A stretch of DNA of 33,163 bases from Planctomycetota bacterium (GCA_014238905.1 JABAAE010000024.1:1-33163); one strand, 5' to 3'. Shown: positions 7,335 to 16,983, counted from the stretch's first letter. The notes: generated by a model not told the origin, from the letters alone. Numbers and translations: made by a program.

Positions 7335-8866
7335 CAAAACCTCTTCAAATTAGAATACGGAATCGATCCGGAGTCGTCCTGTTTATGGTGGTCGCCATCA
7401 TCCTGATGATGACCTTGCTGACTTACGGTTTTCTCATTTCGATGCGAACGCAAAATTTGGCGGCTGCGAATGCGGGTGACCAATTGCAGGCGAGGCAAGC
7501 TGCGTTTTCGGCTCGGGAGATCGTCTGCTCCCTTCTTGAAGATTCGCTCGCCAGTCGATTTGCCGTGGGCGGGCTCGAGCACAATCCAATTGTCTTCCGC
7601 GAAATCCCGTTGTTGTTTGATGGAGAAGATCAAGATGATTTTTCGTCAAAGGGATTCGTACTCTCGAACCTAACTGATTTGCGAATGGGGATCATCAACG
7701 AGTCGACCAAGATCAACCTTCAAATCCTTTTGAGCCACGACGCGAACTCACCGGGATTCGGCAGGGACTGTTTGATGCGTTTGCCTCGGATGACGGAATC
7801 GATGGCGGACCATATCTTGGACTGGATCGACGAAGATAATGAGCCTCGGGAATTTGGCGCAGAAACGGAATATTACCGCGAGAACAATGGGATCCTTCCC
7901 CGTAATTCTACACCACCGACGCTGAGTGAATTCGAAAACATACCCGATGTAACTCGAGAGATGATATTCGGTTTTTCCTCCCAAAATCCGAAGCTCAATC
8001 AAAACGAATCGCCAAAGGAAGCCTTTCAAATCGGTCAGGTCGGTGAAGACGCCTCCATTCCCTGGAGCCATTTTTTGACGGTCCGCAGCGCTGAAAGAAA
8101 CGAAACGTACGAGGGTTTGCAAAGAGTCCATTTGAATTCGACCGATTTATTTGCGTTGCATACTTCCTTGGTGGAACTCGTTGACGTTGAAACTGCAAAC
8201 TTTGTCATTCTGGCTCGTCAATATGGAATTCAATCTAAAACGGAAAGCGACGATGGAGCCGGCAGCTCACCAGCCAAAAGCCCTAGCGGGTACCCCATCG
8301 ATCTCACGATTCCGCCGGCCTACGAAATTGAAAGCCTGTTCGAAATCGTCGGCGCCACGATTAGAATCGGAGACGAAGAAGACCCCGAGAATAGCATTGT
8401 CGTTTCCAGCCCTTACTCTGGGCAAACAACCAACCTAGATCAACGACTGGAAACGTTTCTTGATGGAACAACGGTGTCTAGTGAACTCGTCATTCAGGGC
8501 CGAGTCAACATTAATCTGGCTCCGTTGGAGGTATTGTTGTCAGTGCCGGGAATCGATGAAGAATTGGCCAATCAGGTTTTGGCCGCTCGAGAAGCACAAA
8601 AACACAGGTCAAAAACCTTTTTCTGGTTATTGTCCAATCGTTTAGTTAATATGGAACAGATGAAAAGCTTGATTCCGTTCATCACCAATCGTGGTGAAAT
8701 CGGCAGCTTTGTGTTCGGCGGCTGGTCTCACCCAAACGATGCACCTGTTGTTTATGAAGCCATGGTGGATGCGACTGGAAAAACTAGCAAGCAACTGTTT
8801 TGTCGAAGAATCGTCGAGACAAAGCAGGTCAACGATGTTTTTAATAAGTCCAACTTAGACGAATAG
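7331..8866 (+). CDS. gspK: Tip pseudopilin GspK
   Basis: GspK caps the pseudopilus tip. The 511-residue protein has the leader ...IRNRSG and a hydrophobic helix VVLFMVVAIILMMTLL without Glu at +5, the hallmark exception seen in GspK. The central part holds the T2SSK domain (NESTKINLQILL, then MADHILDWIDEDNEPREFGAE). The C-terminal part has a helix-hairpin-helix-like stretch (SVPGIDEELANQVL) typical of the family. The size is larger than the usual ~320 residues. The start overlaps the gspJ stop (ATGA, 7331-7334) and follows a GAGGGG RBS, so expression is coupled. Confidence 0.93.
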   Translation: MTKPLQIRIRNRSGVVLFMVVAIILMMTLLTYGFLISMRTQNLAAANAGDQLQARQAAFSAREIVCSLLEDSLASRFAVGGLEHNPIVFREIPLLFDGEDQDDFSSKGFVLSNLTDLRMGIINESTKINLQILLSHDANSPGFGRDCLMRLPRMTESMADHILDWIDEDNEPREFGAETEYYRENNGILPRNSTPPTLSEFENIPDVTREMIFGFSSQNPKLNQNESPKEAFQIGQVGEDASIPWSHFLTVRSAERNETYEGLQRVHLNSTDLFALHTSLVELVDVETANFVILARQYGIQSKTESDDGAGSSPAKSPSGYPIDLTIPPAYEIESLFEIVGATIRIGDEEDPENSIVVSSPYSGQTTNLDQRLETFLDGTTVSSELVIQGRVNINLAPLEVLLSVPGIDEELANQVLAAREAQKHRSKTFFWLLSNRLVNMEQMKSLIPFITNRGEIGSFVFGGWSHPNDAPVVYEAMVDATGKTSKQLFCRRIVETKQVNDVFNKSNLDE

Positions 8867-8879
8867 ATCGAACAAGCTG

Positions 8880-10454
8880 ATGGGATCAAAACGACAATCC
8901 GGTTTAACGTTGTTTGTTCAGCGTGGACAAGATCACTGTCGCTATTTTTGTGCCAGTGCGAAACAGAATTCGTTCCAAATTGCTGCTTTCGGGACCGTTG
9001 ACGCTGAAAGTTCGTTGTCGGCAATTGTCGAAAAACTGTCAGAAAAAAAGCTAAAGCCCAAGGGCTGTGTTTTCCTTTTGCCTCGATCTGAATTTGACGT
9101 CAATATCTTTCAGATTCCAGAAATCGATGAAGAGGATGTCCCCCAACTCATTTCAAACCTCGTTTCCGAATCCCATGAGTCCGCTGAAATAACTACCGAT
9201 TTTGTATTGAGCTCCAAGGACGAAAACGGATCTCGAAATGCTTTGAGCTGGACTCTTCCCAACTCAACGTTGGCTGACCTTAAAAGCGAAACGGAAAGCA
9301 ACTCGCTCAAGTTGCTGGCAATTACAAGCCAGACGATGGGTTCGATTTCCTTGTTGCGCAGTCTGGTCAAAACAAGATCTCCTCATGCGGTGGTGGTGAC
9401 GATCGCAAACAAGTCGATTGATTTCTCAGTTATCTATGAACATAAAATCACCCATGTGCGTTCCATTCCATTTGCTAGTGACGAACTTCAGGAAATCACG
9501 CCGAGATTGATCAGCGAATTGCAGCGAACCGTGGCCATTGTCGGAGGAAATAATGAAAAGGGTTTCCCTCGAATTTACTTGTTTGGTTACTTGGAACTGC
9601 GCAAGCCCGTAGCCGAGTCATTAACCGAAGAATTCAAAGTTCCTGTTTCGATTTTGAATCCGCTGGACGATGTCGAGTTCAGCTGTGAACCACTGCCCGT
9701 CAAAGATTGTGAGCTCTACGCCCATCTCATCGGATCGGCGAAAGCAGTCTTTTTTGACAAGCTCGATGTCGACTTGGTTTCGCCAAAACGAGCCATCCGG
9801 AAAACTTTGCCTTGGCGAAAAATCATCTGGTATTCCATTGCGGGTTCCGTTCTTTTGGGCCTAGGCGGTTTCGTCATTTGGGATAATTCCAATCAGCAAA
9901 TAGCGGAAGTCGCTGAAAAACGAAAACAGTTCGATGAGCTTGCCCGTGATGCTCGCATTGTGATTGAAATGAAAGATGAATTGGCGACGATTCGAGCCTG
10001 GCGAAAAAACGAAGTCATTTGGCTGGACGAGATCGATCAACTTTCTCAACAGTTGCCGCCGCGAGAAAAAAGTCTGATTCGGCGAATCTCCATGTTGGCC
10101 AACGCAGATGGATCCTCCAACATTGACCTGTCTGTTGAAGTCGCAGAAAACGAATTAGTGTCGGGCCTCGAAAATGCCATTCGAACGGATGACAACAAGG
10201 TCAAAAGTAAACGGGTCTCCGAGTCCTCCGACAAAACCGGCGGGAAATGGAACTTTGAAACATCCATTCAATTTACCGCGAAGCCTCCCAGACTTTCTTT
10301 TGTCAAAACAGAAGATCAAACTGAGTCGCCCGAGCGGGACAAAAAAGAAAGCCCGACCCCAGTTTCAACTCAACACACTTCAGGCAAAGGAAATCCGAAA
10401 ACTCCCGTCGACAAAGAACCAGATGTTGAACCTAAACAGGAGGCGGGCAAATGA
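8880..10454 (+). CDS. gspL: GspL-like platform protein (PilM-type actin fold fused to PilN-type domain)
   Basis: Residues 1-300 look like the PilM/GspL cytoplasmic actin-like (ASKHA) region: a divergent nucleotide-fold beginning, IPEIDEEDVPQLISNLV, and a VVVTIANKSIDFSVIYEHKI phosphate-2-like segment. A single transmembrane helix follows at about 314-334, then a helical stretch and a small PilN-like domain (about 390-470). The last ~60 residues are Lys/Glu/Pro-rich and probably disordered. In T2SS this protein recruits GspE to the membrane and pairs with GspM. Sequence identity to classical GspL is weak, so the call depends on architecture and place. The stop overlaps the next start by four bases. 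Confidence 0.75.
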   Translation: MGSKRQSGLTLFVQRGQDHCRYFCASAKQNSFQIAAFGTVDAESSLSAIVEKLSEKKLKPKGCVFLLPRSEFDVNIFQIPEIDEEDVPQLISNLVSESHESAEITTDFVLSSKDENGSRNALSWTLPNSTLADLKSETESNSLKLLAITSQTMGSISLLRSLVKTRSPHAVVVTIANKSIDFSVIYEHKITHVRSIPFASDELQEITPRLISELQRTVAIVGGNNEKGFPRIYLFGYLELRKPVAESLTEEFKVPVSILNPLDDVEFSCEPLPVKDCELYAHLIGSAKAVFFDKLDVDLVSPKRAIRKTLPWRKIIWYSIAGSVLLGLGGFVIWDNSNQQIAEVAEKRKQFDELARDARIVIEMKDELATIRAWRKNEVIWLDEIDQLSQQLPPREKSLIRRISMLANADGSSNIDLSVEVAENELVSGLENAIRTDDNKVKSKRVSESSDKTGGKWNFETSIQFTAKPPRLSFVKTEDQTESPERDKKESPTPVSTQHTSGKGNPKTPVDKEPDVEPKQEAGK

Positions 10455-11416
10455 ATCCAAGAACCCTTTACTTGCTGACAGGTGCCGGGATCCTCGGGCT
10501 CTTGTATTTTGGTGACCAAACCTACCGCGCTTACGTTGAAAAACCTTCGGCGGCACGCGAAAAACAACTGACAAAAATCAATTCCAGTATTGAGAAAGCG
10601 AACGACCTGATTGCCCAAAAAAGTTTTGTGCAGAAGCAATTGGATGCGTACGAAAAAATGTCGTTGCCATTTGATATCGAAGTGACTCGCACCCAGTACC
10701 AAGGATGGTTGCTATCGCTGGTGAAATCGGTGGGACTTACAGGAATTACGGTCGACGCAAGCCAACCGGCGTCGGTCTCAATTAAACGACAAAAACCCAA
10801 GCAAAGTCAATCAAAACGCAAGGTCGTCCTGTATCGGTATGGCTACTCTCTACGCAGTCGCGGATCCTTGCAGCAATTGGTGACGTTCCTTTTCAGGTTT
10901 TACCGAAGCGGACAACTTCATAAGATCAAATCGATTTCGTTAAACCCTTCCGGAGGCGGAGCGATGATTGATGCCAGTTTCGTCATCGAGGCTCTTGCAT
11001 TGGTGAGAACGGAACGAGAAACCGAGCTTTCGACCGTTCTGGTCAATCGTTTGAAAAAAGAGGATGAGTTGCATTACGTTTCCATCGCACGGCGAAACTT
11101 TTTTTCCCGCACAGGAAATTCGATTTTGAATAACGCCAGAGTAACGGGGATCACATTCGGCAAATCGGGAAAACCGCAGGTATGGATCAAAACGGATCCG
11201 GAAAAGCCATCGATGGTTTTCTTAAACGACGACATTGTCAAAATCAAATCGCATCAAATTGAGATACTGGACATTCAATCCAATGTTGTTTTACTTTTGG
11301 TCGATGGGCAACCAACCAAAGTCCCATTAGGAAAAGCCATCGTTGAAAAGAAAGAGCCGGAAAAATCGGAAACTTCGGCGTTCGGTGCATCAAAGGCCGT
11401 AGAGAACGTCGATTAA
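10451..11416 (+). CDS. GspM/PilO-like protein with C-terminal GspC/PilP-like domain
   Basis: An N-terminal transmembrane helix (about residues 5-22) is followed by a coiled-coil (about 35-70) and a ferredoxin-like PilO/GspM region up to about residue 190. From about residue 208 a second part begins with YVSIARRNFFSR and continues as short beta strands (GITFGKSGKPQVWIKTD, NDDIVKI, VLLLVDGQ). This resembles the periplasmic homology region of GspC or PilP, which touches secretin N0. It would thus combine the M and C roles in one chain; no separate gspC or gspM is present nearby. AGGAGG lies just upstream and the start overlaps the gspL stop (ATGA). The domain assignment is by pattern only. Confidence 0.65.
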   Translation: MNPRTLYLLTGAGILGLLYFGDQTYRAYVEKPSAAREKQLTKINSSIEKANDLIAQKSFVQKQLDAYEKMSLPFDIEVTRTQYQGWLLSLVKSVGLTGITVDASQPASVSIKRQKPKQSQSKRKVVLYRYGYSLRSRGSLQQLVTFLFRFYRSGQLHKIKSISLNPSGGGAMIDASFVIEALALVRTERETELSTVLVNRLKKEDELHYVSIARRNFFSRTGNSILNNARVTGITFGKSGKPQVWIKTDPEKPSMVFLNDDIVKIKSHQIEILDIQSNVVLLLVDGQPTKVPLGKAIVEKKEPEKSETSAFGASKAVENVD

Positions 11417-11509
11417 GAATAGAAAACAGATGGCTCTTGTCCGAAGTGAGTCAAACTCCAAACTGTTTTCGGTTTTCGACGAATGATGATTTAAGCAAGA
11501 TTGAGACCC

Positions 11510-12109
11510 ATGAAAAACTTATTGGTGGTCATGGCCATCGTAACTTCCATTCACGTTTTTGCAGACGCTGCCACGGCGCAGCTTTTCGGCTCCCGGTCGG
11601 TGCGACGGGCGGTCACGCGCCAGGATAACAGCAACGTGGGGCAAATCCAAGGAAACGAACGGTATCTTCGAGGGCGACGAGGACAGAGTTTTGTGGGAGC
11701 CGACCAAAACAAAGGCACAGGATTCGTAGGCAATGAACAGGCAAGAACGTCAGGAAGGATCGCGTCGCCCACTGGAGGGATGAAAAATTTCGCAGACAAG
11801 TCAAATCAAATTAACCGTCCCGTCCCCAGCCTTCGTTCGACCGACCCGTACCCAGCCGTTTTGACCCTACCCGAATCGTTGCGACCCAAACCAAGGACTC
11901 AGGTGCAGGTAGAGCAGCTAAACGAAATCTTTACGAATGAGTTGAAGCGGAAAGTTAACGATTCGATCGAGGTGTCGGTGGAAGCTCGTTCTGCCACTTT
12001 GCGGGGTGAGGTGTTATCCGTAAACGATAAGAATCTTGCGAAGTTGTTGATTCTTTTTGAGCCTGGAATCGACGTGGTCCGAAATGAGATTGTAATCGCG
12101 AATCAATAA
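11510..12109 (+). CDS. Exported BON-domain protein at the end of the T2SS operon
   Basis: The 199-residue product has a signal peptide (MKNLLVVMAIVTSIHVFADA, cleavage likely after ATA at residue 23). A Gly/Arg/Asn-rich low-complexity section follows, then a C-terminal BON-like domain (about 135-199: LKRKVNDSIEVSVEARSATL, then GEVLS and a closing strand VVRNEIVIANQ). BON domains bind membranes or peptidoglycan-associated partners, so it may be a periplasmic T2SS accessory (inference). I chose the ATG at 11510 over an in-frame TTG nine bases earlier because it directly begins the signal peptide. The last 155 bases overlap the convergent lipoprotein gene. Confidence 0.7.
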   Translation: MKNLLVVMAIVTSIHVFADAATAQLFGSRSVRRAVTRQDNSNVGQIQGNERYLRGRRGQSFVGADQNKGTGFVGNEQARTSGRIASPTGGMKNFADKSNQINRPVPSLRSTDPYPAVLTLPESLRPKPRTQVQVEQLNEIFTNELKRKVNDSIEVSVEARSATLRGEVLSVNDKNLAKLLILFEPGIDVVRNEIVIANQ

Positions 12110-13079
12110 CGCGTGCCTGAGATCCAACTTTTCCGAGCACCACATCGGGTGAATGGACGAATAACCTTGGATCTTTTTTGGATACGGTTGTATCAAGTAA
12201 TTTCCGTCCGTTGGACGTACGATGATCCAAAACGCTTTGCTGCAATCGGTTGGCGTCGTTTTCTGGCGTGCTTTGCCTGCCGGAATTTCTTGCGCCATCG
12301 AATTCTGCCGAGGTCCCGTCAAGACCTGTCAGTTCATTTGGTCGTGCAGGTGCTGGTACCGCACCAGTATTGATTTTTCGTTCAATGCTGTTTGGCAGGT
12401 CAATGGAAAAAATCGTCGTGTCCGATTTTCGAGTATTTTTAGGATTTATTTTTCCAGACTCCAAAAAGGATGCTGGGGAAACCCCAAGTCGATTCGGTTC
12501 AATTTTTGTTGTGCTCTGCGCCTTGTAGGAACTTTGGGTGGCGTCGATTCCAGGCAATAGTTTTGTCGAGGAATTAGAGATGACTGTACCGCCCAGTGTG
12601 CCATCAAATCGCGTGATCAGATTAAGCTTTCTGCTTTTCCCTCCAACCTCGTCCCAGGGAACCCAGAGATTGTACGACAAGCCCAGGGTCGATTTACTTG
12701 CCAACTCTTTGAGGTGTTCGGCGGTAATAATATATTTTTTCAATGGATTGGCCGATTCGGCTGAATCATAGTCTCGATCAAAAACATATACGGTTACATT
12801 GCCATCGACGGAAATCGGTCGGTCGTTACCATCCTTGTAAAAGTACACTCGCCCGCCAAAACCGCGGACTCCACGTTGATTCGGCTGATGAAGAACGGTG
12901 TCCGTCCAAATCGATACCAATCGGTCAGGAATCTCTAATTCGGTGGCTTCCGTATCTGCAAACCAGTTCATCGAATCAGGTGCAAACTTGGCGCAACCCG
13001 AAACCGTAACCATGACCGCGATGATCGCCATCATACCGCTTACGTCAGGTTTTCGGTTTTGCCGGACTTTGGAATTCAC
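11955..13079 (-). CDS. Outer-membrane-type lipoprotein of unknown function next to gspD
   Basis: The 374-residue protein has a long n-region, a hydrophobic helix and a lipobox TVSGC with the lipidated Cys at residue 29; the next residue is Ala, which fits outer-membrane sorting. Residues ~45-175 form a conserved-looking globular part (IPDRLVSIWTDTVLHQP, then GVRGFGGRVYFY, then LWVPWDEVGG). The rest is Ser/Asn/Pro-rich and probably flexible. It lies nine bases downstream of gspD on the same strand, so it is likely co-transcribed with the secretin and might serve as a pilotin-like or scaffold partner (inference; no pilotin fold is recognised). Its final ~52 codons are antisense to the BON gene. 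Confidence 0.75.
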   Translation of the reverse strand: MNSKVRQNRKPDVSGMMAIIAVMVTVSGCAKFAPDSMNWFADTEATELEIPDRLVSIWTDTVLHQPNQRGVRGFGGRVYFYKDGNDRPISVDGNVTVYVFDRDYDSAESANPLKKYIITAEHLKELASKSTLGLSYNLWVPWDEVGGKSRKLNLITRFDGTLGGTVISNSSTKLLPGIDATQSSYKAQSTTKIEPNRLGVSPASFLESGKINPKNTRKSDTTIFSIDLPNSIERKINTGAVPAPARPNELTGLDGTSAEFDGARNSGRQSTPENDANRLQQSVLDHRTSNGRKLLDTTVSKKDPRLFVHSPDVVLGKVGSQARVIDSRLQSHFGPRRFQAQKESTTSQDSYRLRITPHPAKWQNELPPTPRSNR

Positions 13080-13088
13080 GACTTTAGC

Positions 13089-16000
13089 CTAACGATTAAA
13101 TGATTCAGGAAGGCTCTGCAAATTTGCTGTATTACGGCCCTCGGTGTTCTGGCGAAACCGCCCGCCCAGAAATCTTTCATCTCGTAGTTTTTCCAAACGG
13201 TTTCCGTTACCAAAGACTTGGCCTCTGGGATTGTCGACAGGATAAATGACTTGAGGTTCAGCAGCGTCGAGTTGATCGGTACTGATGCTCTCGACGGCTC
13301 CGATTTCACCATGGAGATCAAACACATCGGCGGCACACCAATTCATTCGCGCCGTTTCCACTTGGCGGATACGAGCATTGTCTTCGGCATTTCGGATAAT
13401 CCTCGGTGTGAGGATGATCATCAATTCGGTTCTTCTGGTTTGAAGTCCGTCGTATCTGAAAAGGTTCTTCAACAGCGGGACTCGGTTCAGGTAGGGAACG
13501 CTTCGGTGGGCCGTTTGAGTGTTTTTGGTGATGAGTCCTCCGAGAACGATGGTTTCGCCGTCCGCTGCACTGACCGTCGCTTGTGCGGTCGTTGTATCTA
13601 TTCGAGGTGAACGGATGATCGTACCGTCGGTCGAGACGGCCACAGGGATACCATCTTGTTCTGTCCCCAGATTGGATTTTTCCGCATCAATTTCCATGAC
13701 GACGGTTCCATCGGGGCTGATCCTGGGCGTGACGGCCAGGATGAGGCCGATGTTTTCAAGTGTCACAGAATTCGATTGTCCATTTTGATTGGTAGTGGAT
13801 CCGACTATTCTCGGAACTCTTTGACCGACTTGAATAAAGGCCGGCTGGTTGTCCAGCGTTCGAACCTGAGGGCGGCTAAGAATATCGACCCTTCGTGACT
13901 CTTGAAGTGCGCGAAGGAGCACGCTGACGTTTTGGCTGCTTGCCGAAAGTACCAATCCGCCAAACCCAAGTTGATCATTGGATCGCCCGATTGCAAAGTT
14001 TGAGACGCCTTGACCTCCGACCGATCCAGCACCGCTAAGTGCCTGATTACTTCCGCTGTTTCCCAAAGGTTGTGGCGAGTTAAAGTTGAAGCCCGGGATA
14101 TTGGACGCGGCCCGAATGATTTCATTGGTGGTCGTGACGATTCCGGCTGCAGTTGAAGTCGCAGTTGAATTGCTGGTGGTCAGCAACTCGCCTAGCAAAC
14201 TCCGGTCAAACAAAACGGAATCCTGCAAACCCACTTCAATACCAAACTCATCGGTATCGTTAAGGATGACCTCCGCAATCACCACTTGTATCATGACTTG
14301 TGGAGGCTGTTCATCCAGCTTTTCAATCAGGTTTTTAATCTCATCGAAATATCGAGACGTCGCACTTACCAAGAGTTTGTTAGCAATCGGTTCGGGAACA
14401 ACGACGACCTCACGTTCCAATTCTTGAAACGGGTTTTGAGCACCGGGAGCCGCATTGTCGATTTGCCGGGAACTTTGCAAGAATTGGTTTATCGCGTTGG
14501 CGACATCGACGGCAGGCGAATTCTTAAGTTGATAGACTTCCGTAGTTCGCTGAGATGAAGTCGACTCATCGAGTTTGACAATCAAGGCTTCTGCGATCCG
14601 CAGATCTCCTTCGGAGCCTGTCGCCAAAATGCTATTACTGCGAACGTCTACTGAAAATCGCAATGGCGTCAGTGAAATCTCGTCGGGTGCCGTGGGAAGT
14701 TTTAGATTGCTGGACGCTGCCATCGAGCCTGGAATCAACGACCGCAACGTTTGAATCATGTTCGAGGCGTCACTATTGTAAATCTTGAAAATCTTCAGCT
14801 GAGATTTTGAGGCTGGGGTATCCAACTGCCGGATCAGCTCTTCGATCAGGTCAAAATTTTCCCTTGGACTGGAGACGATCAGCGTATTGTTGCGCACATT
14901 GGGGGTAATCTGAACTTCGTTCAACGTGCCGCTTCGCAATATCTTTTGCCCTTTTTCGTTGAAAGCCAAAAGTTCCATCACCGCGGAACGAGTGCTGGAT
15001 GTTGCAGATGTCATTGCGGTTTTTAAAGTTTGAGACACGTCTGCGGCCAGCGAGTTTTTGATTTTGATGATTTTGGTTCGGTTCACTGCCATGCCGCCCT
15101 GAACATCCATCTCGCCGATCAACCGTGCAACCTCCTGCATGTCTCTGGGTGAGGCATAAATGATAATCGAATTGGTCCGCTCATCGACGGCACCCGTTAC
15201 GGACGGTGCAAGTCCCCCACGATTTCCGAAGAAAGACTGAATGCTTGTATTGACCGTGACAGCGCTGGCGTGCTTAATTTTGAAAACCTCGAACTGAGTC
15301 TTGGCGTCGATGGGCACATCCAATTGTCGAATCAGATCCAAAACCGCAGTGACCGCATCACCCCAACCAATTAATAACAAGGCATTGGGTTTGACCAACG
15401 GCGTGATTGAAATTTTGCCTTGTCGACCTCCGACGAGGTCATCTCGAGTTTGAGAAATAATTTCGGAAAGCGCCTGCGAGCCCGTGTTTCGAAGAACATA
15501 AACCTGTACGTTAGGCTGTGTTTCCCGGCTGATCTTTTCGATTTGTTTGATGATCTCTTCAAGCTGATCCAAGTCCTGATCGCGACCTCGAAGAATGATC
15601 ACATCCAGATCGGGCATCGTTTCTATTTCAACGCCTTCGAATTGACGAATGGGAACGGCCCCATTGTTTTGAATTGCCGGAGATTCGTTGGCTTGAGGTT
15701 GATTAGCGGGCGGATCATCTTGGAAAATGTATTCCACCGGAAGAATCAGATGCGCCGGTTTGATCTGACTTCTCTGTTTTCTTGGATCCGCAGGTGGACT
15801 GATCAATTTGCGAAGTTGCGATTGGTTCTTTTTTTGAACTCGAAAAATCTTTGCTTTGTGCCCATTTTGGTTTTTGTTTCGGGAGAACGCATCACATAAG
15901 GTGACCATCTGCCCAACGATATTTTCAGGTCCACCGATCAACAGGCCGGTTCGCCTTTGATCGAATTCAACTTCAATTTTTTGCCCGGACTTCACCAGCG

Positions 16001-16589
16001 AAATGACATAGATCTCGCGTCCGTCGTCTCGAATAATACTGATATTTCTGGCGAAGACTCGTACGATTTGTTTCTCCAGCACATCGATTTCCTGGGCATC
16101 GACCGAGACAAACCGATTCACAATTTCCGCAGGGTTTTTGATAGCGGGTTGGTTTCGTAAATTCGGATTGGCTTCAAGCGAATTCAGACGTTGCTTGGCT
16201 GGGTTTGGCCTGAATTGGCTGGGCTTGGCTGGGCTGAAATCGCCTCGTGGGCGTTCGGCGGCATTGGAAACAACGGAGGATCGATCCACATTGTTGATCA
16301 GCTGCGCAGCGATCTTTTGCGAAGCCGATGGGGCGCGAAGGTAGAGTTTGTTTTTGACCGGATCGGAAAGCAGTTCGTAGTCTTCGTGCTTGTCCAGCAA
16401 AGGTGCAAGGAGTTTTTCAACGGCCGCAACTGGCTTGTACTTTAGGTCATAAACAACAGATTCGATTTTTTGAGAAATCGGTTTTTGTCGACCCTCTAAC
16501 TGAAGCGCGTACAGGTCCAAGCCAATGGTTGCCCACGTGAGGAAAAATGATAGCAATATTGCAAATCTTATCACTGAATCGCGACCCAA
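13089..16589 (-). CDS. gspD: Secretin GspD with an expanded set of N-domains
   Basis: GspD forms the outer-membrane channel. A hydrophobic export signal occupies about residues 8-29. About eight N1-type modules follow up to residue ~755, recognisable by closings such as LIRQLD, LIGEMD, LIRQLD and LIEKLD; classical GspD has N0 plus three. The secretin barrel domain begins near residue 759 (PPQVMIQVVIAEVILNDTDE) and contains QVRTLDNQPAFIQVGQRVP, LILAVTPRISPDGTVVMEID, and VPYLNRVPLLKNLFRYD with the closing ELMIILTPRIIR near 1030-1060. About 110 polar residues trail. The start is TTG at 16589, or GTG at 16574, which gives a cleaner signal peptide; GGAGGAGGGGG lies 14 or more bases upstream. It is encoded opposite to the other gsp genes. 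Confidence 0.92.
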   Translation of the reverse strand: MGRDSVIRFAILLSFFLTWATIGLDLYALQLEGRQKPISQKIESVVYDLKYKPVAAVEKLLAPLLDKHEDYELLSDPVKNKLYLRAPSASQKIAAQLINNVDRSSVVSNAAERPRGDFSPAKPSQFRPNPAKQRLNSLEANPNLRNQPAIKNPAEIVNRFVSVDAQEIDVLEKQIVRVFARNISIIRDDGREIYVISLVKSGQKIEVEFDQRRTGLLIGGPENIVGQMVTLCDAFSRNKNQNGHKAKIFRVQKKNQSQLRKLISPPADPRKQRSQIKPAHLILPVEYIFQDDPPANQPQANESPAIQNNGAVPIRQFEGVEIETMPDLDVIILRGRDQDLDQLEEIIKQIEKISRETQPNVQVYVLRNTGSQALSEIISQTRDDLVGGRQGKISITPLVKPNALLLIGWGDAVTAVLDLIRQLDVPIDAKTQFEVFKIKHASAVTVNTSIQSFFGNRGGLAPSVTGAVDERTNSIIIYASPRDMQEVARLIGEMDVQGGMAVNRTKIIKIKNSLAADVSQTLKTAMTSATSSTRSAVMELLAFNEKGQKILRSGTLNEVQITPNVRNNTLIVSSPRENFDLIEELIRQLDTPASKSQLKIFKIYNSDASNMIQTLRSLIPGSMAASSNLKLPTAPDEISLTPLRFSVDVRSNSILATGSEGDLRIAEALIVKLDESTSSQRTTEVYQLKNSPAVDVANAINQFLQSSRQIDNAAPGAQNPFQELEREVVVVPEPIANKLLVSATSRYFDEIKNLIEKLDEQPPQVMIQVVIAEVILNDTDEFGIEVGLQDSVLFDRSLLGELLTTSNSTATSTAAGIVTTTNEIIRAASNIPGFNFNSPQPLGNSGSNQALSGAGSVGGQGVSNFAIGRSNDQLGFGGLVLSASSQNVSVLLRALQESRRVDILSRPQVRTLDNQPAFIQVGQRVPRIVGSTTNQNGQSNSVTLENIGLILAVTPRISPDGTVVMEIDAEKSNLGTEQDGIPVAVSTDGTIIRSPRIDTTTAQATVSAADGETIVLGGLITKNTQTAHRSVPYLNRVPLLKNLFRYDGLQTRRTELMIILTPRIIRNAEDNARIRQVETARMNWCAADVFDLHGEIGAVESISTDQLDAAEPQVIYPVDNPRGQVFGNGNRLEKLRDERFLGGRFRQNTEGRNTANLQSLPESFNR

Positions 16590-16983
16590 CAGACTGAAGA
16601 CTTCCCCCTCCTCCTGATCGAAGGCGGAATGCTAGGAGGAAATGGAAAACTCGTCAAGCCAGTTTGAGTTGCGGTTCATTAGCCTAAAAGCTACCGGTTA
16701 TTCGGCATGAATCGATTTTTCAATTTCGGAGGATTGTGAAAATAACGGTTTTTAGCCGAGTTAGGGTTGTTCCCCTCGGAACCACTTGTGCAGCATCTGA
16801 ATCAACCCTCCCGTTTAGAAAAATGTTGACTTTCCTACTTATCCCAATCAGACTAGAGTGACATCCATTTGTTCTCGGCAGCCGTCCTTTTTATTGCCGA
16901 CTTTTTGCAAACGAAAAAAACATGTTTTTGTGTTGTTCGTTCGCACAGACCCACCTCGATTCTGCCTCGATCAGCCGCACATC
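16590..16983. promoter_or_regulatory. Divergent control region between gspD and the giant N-domain gene
   Basis: This ~390-base gap separates two divergently read genes of related fold. On the plus strand a good -35 hexamer TTGACT lies at 16826-16831, but no convincing -10 stands at 16-18 bases (TAGAGT at 16854-16859 is 22 bases away). If transcription begins near 16860, the ATG at 16984 is favoured over the in-frame GTG at 16858. On the minus strand the purine-rich GGAGGAGGGGG (complement of about 16602-16612) is the only RBS-like signal for gspD. Confidence 0.35.

Noticed and set aside
6974..7633. Minus-strand frame of 219 codons within gspJ/gspK
   Set aside because: Ser/Arg-rich mirror of the acidic GspJ region and the gspK start; no domain, and the plus-strand genes are clearly real.
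16858..16983. 42-codon N-terminal extension of the giant protein from GTG 16858
   Set aside because: It overlaps the probable transcription start and puts an Arg/Pro-rich stretch before a good signal peptide. The ATG at 16984 is preferred, though this is not proven.
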